Source: Promerops cafer (Eukaryota > Chordata > Aves > Passeriformes > Nectariniidae). From it: a stretch of 64,000 nucleotides of DNA. The stretch is taken from contig VZSE01014414.1 in NCBI GenBank assembly GCA_013398275.1, positions 1 through 64,000 of the forward strand, written 5' to 3'. Positions within the stretch are counted from its first letter, which is position 1. Each line of letters opens with the position of its first letter. Below are positions 36,401 through 48,425 of the stretch, in pieces. The notes under the pieces were generated by a model. It saw only the letters and a program-made list of their open reading frames with translations, was not told the origin of the DNA and did not search any database. A program made the position numbers and the translations under genes.

Positions 36401-39400
36401 AAGATTCATTTGCTCATTTCAAGTGAAGTGTATAAACCATCTTCATCACAGTATGAATCATCTGAAGTCTGGAATTACAGTTCTGCTGCCCTGTTCAGAT
36501 GGTGGAAATTAATATTTCTAGTCACTGGGTTTTCTCTGTCTTCTCTTGGTTATATCTTTGTTGTTTTGATGGAGAAGGAGTGCCTGAGGCTCTGCCCTAC
36601 TGGTGTATCAAGACCTCAGGAATCTGGGATGTCATTCCCACAGCTTCAGCATTGACTGCTCTTTGCTTGTATTTGTACTTGTGTGTGGGCCAAGAGTCTT
36701 TGTACATATAAACATTAGAGAAAAGAGGTGAAAAATGCATAATAAATTCTGATTTCAAACTGGGGAAACAATCTCAGCCAAACCTGCATCAGATGTGTGC
36801 TTTGGGAGTACAGGCTGGACCTTTCATTTCATAGTGTAGAGATTCAGAAATTCTGTGTGGTTCCACAGTAGAGCTGTTTTTGTCATCCTTTAGCACAGTT
36901 TTGGTGGCTGTGCTAGGAATGAGATCTGATTTGTGCACCAGGTGATGCTCTTAACTTTTGAGGAAAAGTGCTTTTCCTTTTTGCTGTATTAAAATGAGTA
37001 ATTTCCTGATCACATCAGATAACAGCTGAAGTGCAAACAAATCTTGAAGCATTCCTTACTTCACATTAGAAGTTATTCCTGAATTCCTGAATCTTATTTT
37101 AATTGCCAAGCAAGCTTCTCAACAATCTGATGTTTAAGCACGAGGATATTTTTTTATTGAGTAAATTATACTACTCAGTACAGCCTGTGATGGGAAATGT
37201 AAAAGGGATTCTGTCCAAAGCAGGCTGGTTGATTAATTAATGTCTGTTACCTTGCTCTCTGTTCCATCCAACACCTGTTCCACAGTAGTCATTCAGTCAC
37301 TCTGGTCTGTTTGGACAGGAGTTATTCAGGTGCTTCCTCCTTTCCATGCATTCTTCTTGGCTGACTTGCAAGTGGAGAATGATCTTGGTTTAGATCCATC
37401 TTCTGTTTTACCAAAAATGCCCCATGATGGTAAAAGCAAAGAAACAAATGGTGAAGGGGTTAACTTGCACTTTCATGGGAAACGTTAAATGCCAGTTGGA
37501 TGGAGCAGAATAATTCACCCTGCAGAGGCGGGATCACAAATTAAAACAAAGAGTTAACTTCCATGGTTTCTCATCCTAACTTGCTGTGTCTCCTAGAAGG
37601 CGTAAAGACAGACATGAAGCCAGTGGGTTTTCAAGAAGACCAGATCCAGATTCTGATGAAGATGAAGATTATGAAAGGGAGAGGCGGAAAAGAAGTAAGG
37701 GAACTGCTTATGGTTTTGGTGTGGAAAGAGGAGAAAAAGAGGGAGGGGAATTCACAGTCCTATTTCACTGATTCTGTATTTCTCTGTCCTCACATGAGTA
37801 TACTGTTAATTCTGAGCCTTTAGAATAAATCTGGCATTTTATTACAAGAAAATATAATGCAGAAGACTGGTATTTTTCTCTGGAGGCAGATGGCAGCCAA
37901 ATTACTTGGGGAAATACCTCTGTTTGTAGATACCTGTTGTAAGTTCCTGCATAGTGTAGGTTCCAGGGAAGGGGTGAGGCATTACATAAAATCAGGCTGT
38001 GAGAATCACTGAGTTTTCACTATTGCAGCTTTTCATGCCTGCATTTGTTACATCAGTACCCTTAGAGCTTGTCAGGTGATGTGGATGAGAAATACGTCTT
38101 TACATAAACAAAATTAGTCTTTATTTTCTTTCAGCAACAAAGTTACAGTAAATAATTCAGGTCTGTTGTGATATCCTCCAAATGTGTTGTGTTCCATTCT
38201 GCTCATAGGTATGGGAGGAGCTGCCATTGCACCACCCACGTCTCTTGTTGAGAAGGACAAAGAACGTGAGTACTCCAAAATCCTCCTCTCTAAACCCAGC
38301 AGTGTTAATTTCTCACTCAGCTTTCTATTTAGTTAAGTCCTCCTGCTTTTCCCATTGGATTCTTTGTAGCAGCAGGACATGAACAAGTTCTTTGTTGACG
38401 GGGGAGGCTGTGGGGGACCTGTGGTGCTGCCCTGCTTCACATCCCTGTTCTGAAGAAATCTTTCTGTATTGCTGGACAAGTGACTTGGCAAACTGGGCTC
38501 TTAAAACCATGTGCAGCTACTCACTTCTGATATGAAAGAAGAAATGTCACAGGCAGGTTTCTCTGGGTAGACTAGAAACCTCCACAGTGTGGAGAGGGAA
38601 TTTTTCCATTGCTCTTTCCTTGAGGAGGTACTTAGTGAATATCTTTTCTAAAGGAGTTAAGCCCAAGAGACAGAATTTTGTAAGTTTTTCAGGGATGCAG
38701 TTTAGCTGAAGAGATTTGTGTGTAGTGATGGTGTGAGGATCTCAGTTGTCCACGAGATGGCATCATCCTGCTATAAGAACAAAACTGTTCCTTTTTTTTT
38801 TCCATGTGTAACTGTTGTAAATTTTAAAATTTAAAATAATTACCAGTATGTTTCTACTTTAAAAAATAATAAGAGGAAAAAATCTTACGCACACAAACTT
38901 TTCTTTGGGAGTCCTCATTATATTTATGAGAAGATTAAAATGTAAAAAATACCTCAAAGCTTAAGTGAATGTTACAGTGAAAGCATTTGACATGTGTAAA
39001 CATTCAAAACAAAAAGACATTGTTTTGAGTAAATAATTAAGAGCAATTGATAAGTGTCAAGGAAAAGTAAATATAGGCTGGAAATAGTAGGAATATCCTT
39101 AAGGGAGAGCTTTTAAAATGTGACATGGTCCCACAAAGAAACCTTTGTATGGCTTCTTACTTGATGCTCAAATCCAGGCTGGAAGAAAACAAGAAAATAC
39201 TGGTGTAGTAAAAGTCACATAGTCCAGCCCATCTACTGTTTAAATGGGAGTTATTTTTCCTCAGACTTCATGTCTGACCTTTTATTTCATAAGATAAAAG
39301 AGCTGGTGTACCAAAAAATATTCTAAAATTAGGTCAGTCTGATAAAAGTCCATAAGTCCATTCAAAAGTGGGTTTTTTCTAGTAGGCTTTTTTTTTCATT

Positions 39401-42400
39401 TTACTATTTGACTTGTCAGTGGAAGGTGATGTAATAATCTAACCAGTATGATTGAGATATCCATCCCCATCCCCAGGAAGAGCTGCAATTCAGAAATTCC
39501 CAGTGAGATGAGTTGCATTCATTCTTTTTAATAGACTGGTTTCTCCTCTCAGCAAATGTGCAGTGTATTTTTATTACAGTCCTTGGGCCTTGAGTTGTGT
39601 GCATTGATCCATTTTTGTCCTAATTCTGTTCCTGATGAATGGGAGTTTGTCCTCCTGATAATCTCTTTGTAGTGTAGGTAGTCTCTTAATGCTCCTCTTC
39701 TCCATTTAATAAGAAGTTAATAAATGCATTATAGAGCTGTGGAAATCTACATCCAATGAGCAAAACCCAGAATAACTCAGGTGTTGTTTCTGAGAGAGAG
39801 GTGAGGGGATGTTAAAACAGCGTGTGCAAAGGAAACATTCTTTTGATTTGGATTTATGTGGAAGACCTTTTCATAGTTTGTTACTGAAAAAAAACCCAAA
39901 CATCTCTGTCTTCTCCAGCTGTAGCATCATTCCCATACGAGGAGGAGTCGAGGCCTCGGGCACCTTCTTCCAAAGCAGCAATTCCTCCTCCCGTGTATGA
40001 TGAGCCAGAGAGACCTCGTTCTCCCACAGGACCCAGCAACTCCTTCCTCGCCAACATGGGGTAAATGAGTGACTCCTGCATATTTGGTGGGAAAAGGCAT
40101 TGGAAGGTGGTGGAAACCAAAAGCTGAAATAGTTTGTAAGGAGAGAAGAGCACAACCCATTGCATGTATGTGGTCAGTCTGAGTTCAGAGAGTCCAAACT
40201 GGCAGGATACAGGAAAAAATGTGGATTGACAGGACTGGGGGAAGCACATCTGAGGTGGTTGCATTCAAGGCTGTGCCTTCAAGCCACACTCCAGCATAAA
40301 GTGTTTATGGCCTGTACAAGCCAGACACTGGAGTGTACTTGAAAACACAGGTGCCATGTTAGTTCTTCTAGCTTCCTTTTCCAGCTTTGTCTTAAATTTG
40401 CTGCATACCAGCGAATTGATATTTCAAATAATTTCAGCTCTGCTTTGTTCGAAAATTCAGAGTGTATTTTGCATGAATGTAGCAGCTGTGGCTGCCAATG
40501 TGCCCATTTACTTTCTGGCCTTTTATGTGATGTGTTAACTACCATGGCAACAAATGAAGGTGAATCTATAGCTAAAAACAACTTACAGACCTTGTTTTTG
40601 GGTTTGGTGGGGTTCTTCTAATTGTCCAGAAAAAAATAACCCATCTTTGTACTGTTGGACCACCTTGTGCATTGTTGCCACCTCTAATTAGTAGTACCAT
40701 GGAACCCTCACTTCACTGAAGGAAGGGCTCAGAATCTGACCTAATCTGCCTTACTTTGACCACACAATTGGCTATTTCTTCTGTGACTCAGTGTTTTAAT
40801 CTTTCAACAATACATAGCCAGACTTTTTAGCCTTTTGCTTAGAAAAAAATCATGTAACTTGTAAAAGCTGCTGTACTTTCTGCCCCTGTTTAAGGAAATT
40901 TTAGGAGGTAGAATATTTGAGCACTCAGGAGAAATGCAGTGTTAATGTTTTGTGGAAGAAACCTTTATGATCTGATGGGTTGTTTTTTCGTTGCAGGGGG
41001 ACAGTAGCTCACAAAATCATGCAGAAGTATGGTTTCAGAGAGGGCCAGGGGCTGGGCAAACATGAACAGGGGCTCAGCACAGCACTGTCAGTAGAGAAAA
41101 CAAGCAAGAGAGGTGGCAAGATCATTGTTGGTGAATCTACAGAGAAAGGTAATTGTGTCTTGCACCAAGTGTGTGAGAAATGAAGCTCCTGGGTTTCTGT
41201 TTAGCATCTGTCCTTGTTGAAAACACTGGAGTTGGAAAAATGACTCCTATTTGTTCTTGTGGAAATTTACATTTTTTTATCTTTTTGTAAAGTGATCCTG
41301 CATGCATTTTTTTTAGCTCATCCTCCCCCTCCTCCATCACTTGTCCTCCCTTAGTGTTGGGGAAGCATCTTCACTTGCAGGGCTGATCCTGCTCTGCCCT
41401 GATGGCTTTTTCCCTGTCACATCCTGTTGATATTGCTCTCATTTCCCTGCTCTTGTCTGATCTCGAGACAACATCCAGGCTTCTGAGCACAAGTGGTGGA
41501 AGTCAGAATACTTTCAGTCTTGTAGTTCTTAGGGTACAATTCTGAACTTAGGAATTATTTCCCTTAAAGAAGTAGTACATTGTCAGTGTTACTGCTTAAT
41601 CCACACCACTGGAATTATTTTTCTGCTTACTGTCATTCCAGGTAGCTACAAATTGTGAATAACTGTTCCTCACCAAGATGAAATTACATTTTGCGGCTTT
41701 TATTCCATTGTTTGATCAATAAGATTCTGATAAAAATTCCTAATTGAGCTTTAATCTTAAATTATACCATGATTCACTGTTCTGTCTTCAAACAGAAACG
41801 GGCAAGAAGGCGGATTCCAACCCCTTAACTGAGATACTGAAATGCCCAACTAAAGTGGTCTTACTGAGGGTGAGTTGTGGGAGTAAGGGAATGTGTCTTG
41901 GTGTTGAAATGTTTAAACCTCTGCTCCTGATACAAAACTGTGTACAGTTCAAATGGTTCTGGCCTGCACCCATGTGGTGTTCTGTGTTCTGGAGAAATTA
42001 TGTGACTTCCTGGGGTATAAGCTGGGACTTTAAATCAACACTGCTTTAAATTGTGCAGTTCCCTTGTCTTAGGGACAGGGAAATGTCTCCTCCTGTAGCT
42101 GTTAAGCTTTTAAAGTATTCGTGGTCACAGTTTACAGAGCATCTGTGATTTGTCTACACAATCACCTGCACAGACTCCATCCAGTGAGTTGGGTTTATTC
42201 TTTGACTTTCAGAACATGGTTGGTGCTGGGGAAGTGGATGAAGACCTTGAAGTTGAAACTAAGGAGGAATGTGAGAAATATGGCAAGGTTGGGAAATGTG
42301 TCATCTTTGAGGTAAGACATCATCTGTCTCTCTTTTTGGCTGCTCTGAAAGTAAACTGGGCACTCATCCCTCACAACTGGAGTGTTACTGCCTAAGAGGG

Positions 42401-42942
42401 GCATACATAGAAGATCTCTCAGGGTCCTTTACTGTGTTGGAATTCTGGATTTTCTGTATCTGTAAGATACAAGCTTCTAATAATAGCAACTGTGCAAAAA
42501 TCACTTGAGTATTGTGGTTTTGGAACCTTTTTATTTCATCCTTTCACTGCTTTTGTGAAGAACAGCAGTTGGAAACAATGTTCTCACTACTGTTTAAATT
42601 ACTTGTGGCTTGGGGTTTTTGTTTTGTTTCAGATCCCTGGTGCCCCTGATGATGAAGCTGTAAGAATATTTTTAGAGTTTGAACGGGTTGAATCTGCCAT
42701 CAAAGGTAGGATCCTGTGAACCTCACAGTTAACTTCTGTAGACAGATTAAACAGTCTCACTGGTCAGGCTGTTTAGTTAAAGAGATGTTTATTTTATTGA
42801 ATTGCTGCTTGCTGATCTGCTCTTTGTTTCAATTCCAGCTGTTGTGGATCTAAATGGAAGATATTTTGGAGGCAGAGTGGTGAAGGCTTGTTTCTACAAC
42901 CTGGACAAGTTCAGAGTGCTGGATCTGGCGGAACAAGTTTGA
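33333..42942 (+). CDS. RBM17: RBM17 (SPF45), splicing factor, complete coding region
   Basis: Coding exons: 33333-33455, 34576-34692, 35530-35696, 37597-37694, 38209-38265, 39919-40060, 40997-41148, 41796-41869, 42213-42311, 42633-42705, 42839-42942. They total 1206 bp, giving 401 residues plus TGA, the mammalian length. The order is: N-terminal region with MSLYDDLGVE start; basic/acidic helical stretch ~115-165 (repeated REER/RQRE, then DSDEDEDYERERRKR); G-patch ~235-283 (HKIMQKYGFREGQGLGKHEQG); and C-terminal UHM/RRM ~306-385. In the UHM, Asp319, Glu325, Glu329 and the Arg375-Tyr376-Phe377 motif, known to bind ULM peptides of SF1, U2AF65 and SF3b155, are all present. RBM17 is a nuclear spliceosomal protein that influences 3' splice-site choice. 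All introns are GT-AG. Exon 1 is non-coding and lies upstream in a gapped CpG island. Confidence 0.98.
34576..34692 (+). CDS. RBM17: RBM17 coding exon (residues 42-80)
   Basis: Phase 0/0, 117 bp, between TTTTTGCAG and AAAG|GTAAGA. It encodes SQRTKQTTVLAPVIDLKRG...HVAAGLK, nearly identical to mammals. Confidence 0.97.
35530..35696 (+). CDS. RBM17: RBM17 coding exon (residues 81-136)
   Basis: The exon is 167 bp after a long T-rich acceptor. It encodes DPVPSGFSAGDVLIPLADEY, then the highly charged VVKRQREERQRQRELERQ helix, and ends within a Lys codon (AAAA|GTAAGG). Confidence 0.97.
37597..37694 (+). CDS. RBM17: RBM17 coding exon (residues 136-169)
   Basis: The exon is 98 bp between GTCTCCTAG and AAGAA|GTAAGG. 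It encodes RRKDRHEASGFSRRPDPDSD and the acidic/basic DEDEDYERERRKR segment. Confidence 0.96.
38209..38265 (+). CDS. RBM17: RBM17 coding exon (residues 169-188)
   Basis: A 57-bp exon lies between CTGCTCATAG and AGAAC|GTGAGT. It encodes SMGGAAIAPPTSLVEKDKE and is too short to stand out as an open frame. Confidence 0.95.
39919..40060 (+). CDS. RBM17: RBM17 coding exon (residues 188-235)
   Basis: The exon is 142 bp between GTCTTCTCCAG and ATGGG|GTAAAT. It encodes PVASFPYEEESRPRAPSSKA and then IPPPVYDEPERPRSPTGPSN up to the G-patch. The first residues (PVAS) differ from the mammalian LPRD, and the rest aligns. Confidence 0.95.
40997..41148 (+). CDS. RBM17: RBM17 coding exon: G-patch (residues 235-286)
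   Basis: The exon is 152 bp between TTTCGTTGCAG and GAAAG|GTAATT. It encodes the whole G-patch (GTVAHKIMQKYGFREGQGLG) and KTSKRGGKIIVGESTEK. Confidence 0.97.
41796..41869 (+). CDS. RBM17: RBM17 coding exon (residues 286-310)
   Basis: The exon is 74 bp between CTTCAAACAG and TGAGG|GTGAGT. It encodes ETGKKADSNPLTEILKCPTK VVLLR, entering the first UHM strand. Confidence 0.96.
42213..42311 (+). CDS. RBM17: RBM17 coding exon: UHM helix A (residues 311-343)
   Basis: The exon is 99 bp, phase 0/0, between TTTGACTTTCAG and TTGAG|GTAAGA. It carries the acidic helix A residues Asp319, Glu325 and Glu329 that contact ULM peptides. Confidence 0.97.
42633..42705 (+). CDS. RBM17: RBM17 coding exon (residues 344-368)
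   Basis: The exon is 73 bp between TTTTGTTTCAG and CAAAG|GTAGGA. It encodes IPGAPDDEAVRIFLEFERVE SAIK. Confidence 0.96.
42839..42942 (+). CDS. RBM17: RBM17 last coding exon (residues 368-401 and stop)
   Basis: The exon starts after TTTCAATTCCAG. It encodes AVVDLNGRYFGGRVVKACFY, including the RYF UHM motif, and ends DLAEQV-TGA at 42940-42942. Confidence 0.97.
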
Positions 42943-43004
42943 TTTTAAAAATCTAGCTCGAGGTGTCATTGTTTTGGCAATCACGTTTTCAGCAGTAGGC
43001 TGGG

Positions 43005-43010
43005 AATAAA
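43005..43010 (+). terminator. RBM17: RBM17 polyadenylation signal (AATAAA)
   Basis: AATAAA lies 63 bases after the stop, with T/G-rich sequence following at 43070-43097. A variant TATAAA at 43100-43105, followed by a GTCTGTGTGGTTTTG stretch, may be a second site. Confidence 0.65.
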
Positions 43011-43105
43011 GAAGAGAAAAGTAGCTTTCCTAGCAGATTGGAAACGAGCCTCATTGAATGGATTTTACACATTCGTTGTGACTTATGTTCTTTTTGTAAT
43101 ATAAA

Positions 43106-46100
43106 GCCCTTTGAAAGTAAGATTCACGTCTGTGTGGTTTTGAATTGCACATTTCTGCTTTCTGCTCTGGGGATCCCATATTTTTTGAGCTTTCAGATGA
43201 CTTTGCTCTGTTGAAAACCCACTGTTGAGGAGATGCTTTGTCTATATTCCTGCTTTCTTTGTTCTGGTGCTTCATCATGGAGTCCCTGTGCTGAATCCAC
43301 AATAAGTGTGAAGCTTTGGACAAGGACTGTGTGCTATGATCTTCTCTTCCCTGATGGTCTCTCCTAGAGTTAGAGCCTTACTCTCCTGAGTTCTCATCTC
43401 TGCACACCAGGGATTTGGGCCATTGGACAGTTGCAGCTGGTTTGTTCTCCTGACTCCAGGACAAAGCTTCTGTGCCAGAACGGAGACTAAAATAACAAGG
43501 ATTGAGTCTGTCTTCACAGAGCAAAAGAAAATCCATGTCTAATCCAGGGAAATGGAAAGAGGAGGGAATTTAATGGACTGATAGCAGGACCTCTGTGCTG
43601 TTGGGCAGTCTGTGCTGGGAATATCCAGGGATAACTGATCATTAGGCAGGGAGAAGGGAAATTCCTTCCTCTATCTGGCCAGCTGTCAGAATCTCACTTC
43701 TCTAACTCACACATAGGCAACTAACTTTGTTTAATCATTTCAGACCTGGCATTTGCTCCTTCTGTTTATGTTTCTGTATTTGAGGTCAAATACCATCAGG
43801 GTTAGGCTTTTCCTTTTGGGACGAGTGCCTGTGGAAGTTTTCAAAGTAGGAGGCTGTGGAGGGAAGTTCTCATGAAAATCTGAAGAGTTGACAAACTAAA
43901 CTACTAAACACTACTACTCTTAGTTTTAACTTGATGTAAAATAGTACATGGCTCTCTGCTCCTGGTTTTATGTTTGCTTTTTGTTTGGGAACAGCATGTG
44001 ACAAAGAGTTGGCAAGAGGGGACTCTGCAGTGGTGGCAGAGTGCCCCATTGCACCCAGAATTGTGGAGATACTGGAGTGGCTGTGAGCCCTGAGGCATTT
44101 TAGCTGTGTGAAAGCTGATGCTGGATGTCTTCTTCCTGTTACACACATGGACTGGGGGGAGGGGGGGGCAGACCTGTAGTTCAGCGCTGTGAATATCTCC
44201 AGTTCTTGCCCTTCTGTTGAGTTTTGGCTGCAGATTTCTATGGCAAACCCTTGGGTCTTGTGTTTTGCTTATTTTGTCTGCTTGTGTTCCACCAACCTCT
44301 GTACAAATATTTGCTTGTAAAACAGAATTTTTAAAAAAAAACTGGTATTTTACCTGCTGTGTGTTGGCCTCCTTACTCTGCTCTTGTGTTGTGCAGGGCA
44401 GTCCCTCAGAGTTGGGCCCTTTCTCTGATCCACCCTCACTGCAGCAGAGGTAAGGAACAGGCGTGACACCAAAACCACAGGACTTGGGGCAAAACCAGAA
44501 TCTAGATTCTCTTCCTGCCTCTGCTCTTTGTTTTCTCTTTGACTTTGAGCAACACTTTAAGGCCTTTGCTGCTGTGTAATCAAAGAGATTCGCTTGGTAT
44601 GAATTAGCATGGGTTTGCTTGTAGTGCTCAAATAATTTGAGTGGCTGCTGTAGAAAGTTTAACCTCTGGTAACAGACAGTGTGATCTGAACTTAGCTTGA
44701 AATATGACTTGGCTTTAAGCAACGTGATTTATTTATGGCTCTTATTTCAGCAAATACCTCTTGAGTGACTAGGCTCTAAGTATTTCCTGAGGTACACAGG
44801 CTGCTTTATGTGCCTTTAACCACCTGTTCTGGTTTTTAGCACCAGCTTCTGAGCTTCCAGTCTGATAACTTGGAGGTTTTCCATTTGCTGAGAATGGCTT
44901 TATTGGCAGCTTTTGAACCATTTCATTTCTGAGAATCCTTACTGTGTTTGAAGACAGGAGTAAAGTTTATCCGTGAAAATGTAGGGGAGAGGGGGTTTGT
45001 TCATTTAGTATTTTGTGTAGGAGATTCATGCTGTAAATGAGCTGTTTTTCATGGGGACACTGAAGCAAGCAAACCTGGAGCAGATCTACATCCCCTGAGT
45101 TCCATCTGCGTGGTGAGTGCTGTACAAACTCATGACAGTGGAGCCAGGTGTGTAAGCAGGTGATGCAAACAAACCTGCACAGGTGTGGAAACCTGCAGAC
45201 ATTCAGACACTCACTGAGCTCTATGGTCAGACTTCATTTGTCTCCTTAGCAGGAAGCATTTTTTTGCAAATGCACCTTCTCCCTGTTCTTCAACACTCTC
45301 AATATGTTGGCTCAGACTTCCTCAGGCATGTTTGTATATTTAGTTCTGAATTTACTTCTCTGCTGGAGAATTGACCTCCTCTGGAATCTTGCCACTGACT
45401 TTTATTCCTATATATTTTAACACTAGGATTTAACACAAGGTCATTTTAACACTAGGATTTCTAGTAGTTTCTCAAATAACTTTTTATCTAGCACCTCCAG
45501 CTCTTCCTGCTTACATGTCCCTTTTTCTCCTCTGTTTCATCAGTGCCCTTTCCAAAGGCTCAGCAGCACTTAATCTGGAGCTCTTTGCAGCTACCAAGTT
45601 TTATTTGTTGGTTTGTCTTTACACTCTGGAAATCGTGCAGCCACCTCATTCTGTCATATATGTACGTGGTGACTGGTCTGAAGCAATAGTATTTTTTTTT
45701 CTCTTTTTGTGTGGTGCCCTCAAAGGTTCTGATTTCACAGAAAGTGAAGAGGATGATGGGCTGCTAAGAACATTTGCCTTACTGGCAGTGCAGGATTGGT
45801 TATAGTGCTTCAGGTGAAGCACTGGGTGTTTTTCAGGTGTGATTTCCTAAATTTAAGCTTTAATTCCTTGGCTTAAGCACCTGTGTAAATGCTGTGATTC
45901 TCTAATGCGTTGAATAACTGCATCTCCTCTTGGGCTAAGTATGAACTGTTCATTGCTTCTGGGAATTCAGATTAGATGCCTGCTTAGAGAGATTGCAGTG
46001 TCCTGAAGCCACCAGGAAGCTGAGAGGGACGTGTAGGACGTGTCAGCCCAGAGCTGAATGAGGTGCCTGGTGCATTAACAACCCTGAGGTCTTAAGAACA

Positions 46101-47039
46101 AGGATTTGCACAGTGGCATCACCGTCTGCTGCCTTGTTCCCTTCCTAATTCAGAACACTGGCTACTATTTTAATAGTGGGGATTTAGTGACTTGATTACT
46201 TTCCTAATTGTTAAAACCCCAAGGTGTTGTTTCTGAGCTGTAGCAGCTATTTCAGAGCCCACTGTTAAGCACATAGGTTATGATTTCTTTGCTCACCTGC
46301 ACTGTTCTGCCCTTAACCTATGTTGAATTTCTCCTCTGTTTATCACTTTGCCTGCTTGGTGTCAGACTAAAATCTGATGTGAGATGGAGCTTGCAGGGAA
46401 CACTTTTAACACTACTATTGTCAAAATCTTAAGTTTGCTTTGCCACTGTTACGTGAAAGGTGAGAGTTGCTGCCCTGAAGAACTTTCTGTCTGAATAGCC
46501 ACGGAGGGAGGGAGGCACGAAACATCTTGCCCAAGGACATGCAGAAGGTGGTTTGGAGAGTTGGGGTTACACCCTATTCCCCTGTATTTGCAACTCTGCA
46601 ACCAAAACTCACATTCCTGGTGGAGCTGCTTTTTATTGTGGCAACAGAAAATGGTAAAGTCTCTTAGCCTTGAGCTTGGGATTCTGAAGCAAGTTCAGAA
46701 GATGTAATTCATGTGCTGCAGCCTGTGTAAGTGGTTGCCTTAGGAGGGGCTTATCTGAAACCAGGCTCCTGTGGGAGATTTGAGTGTGTCAAGGTATTTT
46801 ACCCTTCTGTGCAAGAGAAAATAGTGTTGTAACCTCATGCAGTTTTCTTAAAGATTGAAAGACAAATATGAAAGGTTTCCAAGAGGATCTTAAACTCTCA
46901 GATCCTTCTTGCTCCACAAGCAGAAGTCTAACGGGAGACTGAGAACTTTCAGTCCTCATAGCACTTGGTGCCAGAGGTCCTGAGCAAGACTAAGATTCAC
47001 CCTATGTTACACAGAATTAAATCCCACATTCGTGCCTGG
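43106..47039. other. Intergenic DNA downstream of RBM17
   Basis: No recognisable gene. It contains a 272-codon minus-strand open frame (43904-44722; see findings) and a short duplicated phrase (TTTTAACACTAGGATTT) at about 45414-45460. Confidence 0.6.
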
Positions 47040-47530
47040 GATTGCTCCTCCTTAGGTACAGGACTTGGGACTTCTCATTGAGCTCCAAGATGTTCCTGCC
47101 AGCCTCTTCCCAGCCTGCCCAGGTCCTCCTGGGTGGCAGCATGACCCTCGGAGGTAGCTGCCACTCCTCCCAGTCCATGTGATTTGCAAATTTGCTTTAA
47201 TGAAGGTGTTAAAGAGGGCTGGACCCAGCATTGACCCCTGGAGTTGACCAACAGCTCCTGGCTTCCAGCCAGACCCTGAGCCACTGATCCCTGGGACCAG
47301 GCATTCAGACAGCTTTTGGTGCCTGCTCCTGCAGCTTCAAGAGCTTCTTTGTGAGGAGGATCTTACAGATGACAATGTTTGGAAGTCTTACAGAAGTCCA
47401 GGTAGACAATACCCACAGCTCTCCTCTGCCAGGCCCGTCTTTCATTGTGGAAGGTTAAGCTGGGCAAGCCTGACTTCCTCTCAGTGAATTCAAGCTGACT
47501 GTTGCTGATTTTCTTTTCCTTCATAAAAAC
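47040..47530 (-). mobile_element. CR1-type LINE internal fragment
   Basis: The phrases CCAGCCTGCCCAGGTCCTCC, GTGATTTGCAAATTTGCTTT, GGACCCAGCATTGACCCCTG and AGAAGTCCAGGTAGACAATA match the reverse complement of the avian CR1 ORF2 region. It is diverged and has gaps. Confidence 0.65.
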
Positions 47531-48317
47531 AGTGTTAGATTAGCTACTCGCAGAATTGTAGAAGTTATTTAAAATTCTCTAAAAATTGGAAGAGAGCAGG
47601 AACATCCACACAGCTGAGGTCTGTGTATGGATGCATCTAGCACTGGTAACGTGTTCCTAGCTGGGTGCAAGACTAATCCTATTCCTTTTCCCAAAAAATC
47701 AGGAGCTGCTTGTGATCATGGAGGACTTAGTGACGCTTACAAGCACTTTGTGTCACAGTAAGTTCAGTACTGTTATGACTGAGTCCTTAGGGGAACTCCT
47801 GCCTTTAGGTGATGAGGCAGTTGTCCTTAAACAAGGATTGATTGTGTCTAGCAGTGTGTGCTCTGTTAATTTGCTGTCACTTAGCAATGAGAGGACACAG
47901 CCAGGAGATTTGGATTCCTCCTGTGCTGCTCTGGGGAGATGTAGTTTCTTCATAGATGGCTTTGAAAGTAGCACCTGGGCTTGGGAATTTTTTTGGTGTG
48001 TCCTATAGACAGGACTTTCAGTAAAAGACTTCCCTCTTGCCCTGTGATGCTGTGATATTATTCAAGTTACAGAGCAGTTAAAGAGCAGTCCCAGTGCCTT
48101 TATCACCCATCAGTTTGGTTTATCCTCACACATCACCACTGGCTTCTGGCTGTGGCTATAGAAGGTACTTCTGAAGTCCAGCTGGAGATGATCAGGCAGC
48201 TCCTGGCAGGACATGTGGCCCTTGACTTTGTGTTTAATATGTGTATGTGTTTGAACACAGCTGTTTCTTACCTGTGATGTAGTTTAGAGGATAATTTCAT
48301 CTGCTTTGCCTTGTCTT

Positions 48318-48425
48318 GAATCATAAAATCATAGTATGGTTTGGATTGTAAGGGATCTCAAAGACCGTCTAGTTCCAAACCCCTGCCATGGGCAGAAACA
48401 CTTTCCATTAGACCAGGTTGCTCAA
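48318..48425 (-). mobile_element. CR1 LINE 3' terminal fragment
   Basis: The stretch carries AATCATAAAATCATAGTATG, then GGTTTGGATTGTAAGGGATC and AGACCAGGTTGCTC, the reverse complement of a CR1 3' terminus. Confidence 0.85.

Larger units (their letters stand above)
33456..42838 (+). other. RBM17: RBM17 introns
   Basis: Ten introns of about 0.13-1.9 kb separate the coding exons. I see no embedded gene or clear CR1 copy in them, which contrasts with the repeat-bearing flanks. Confidence 0.6.
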
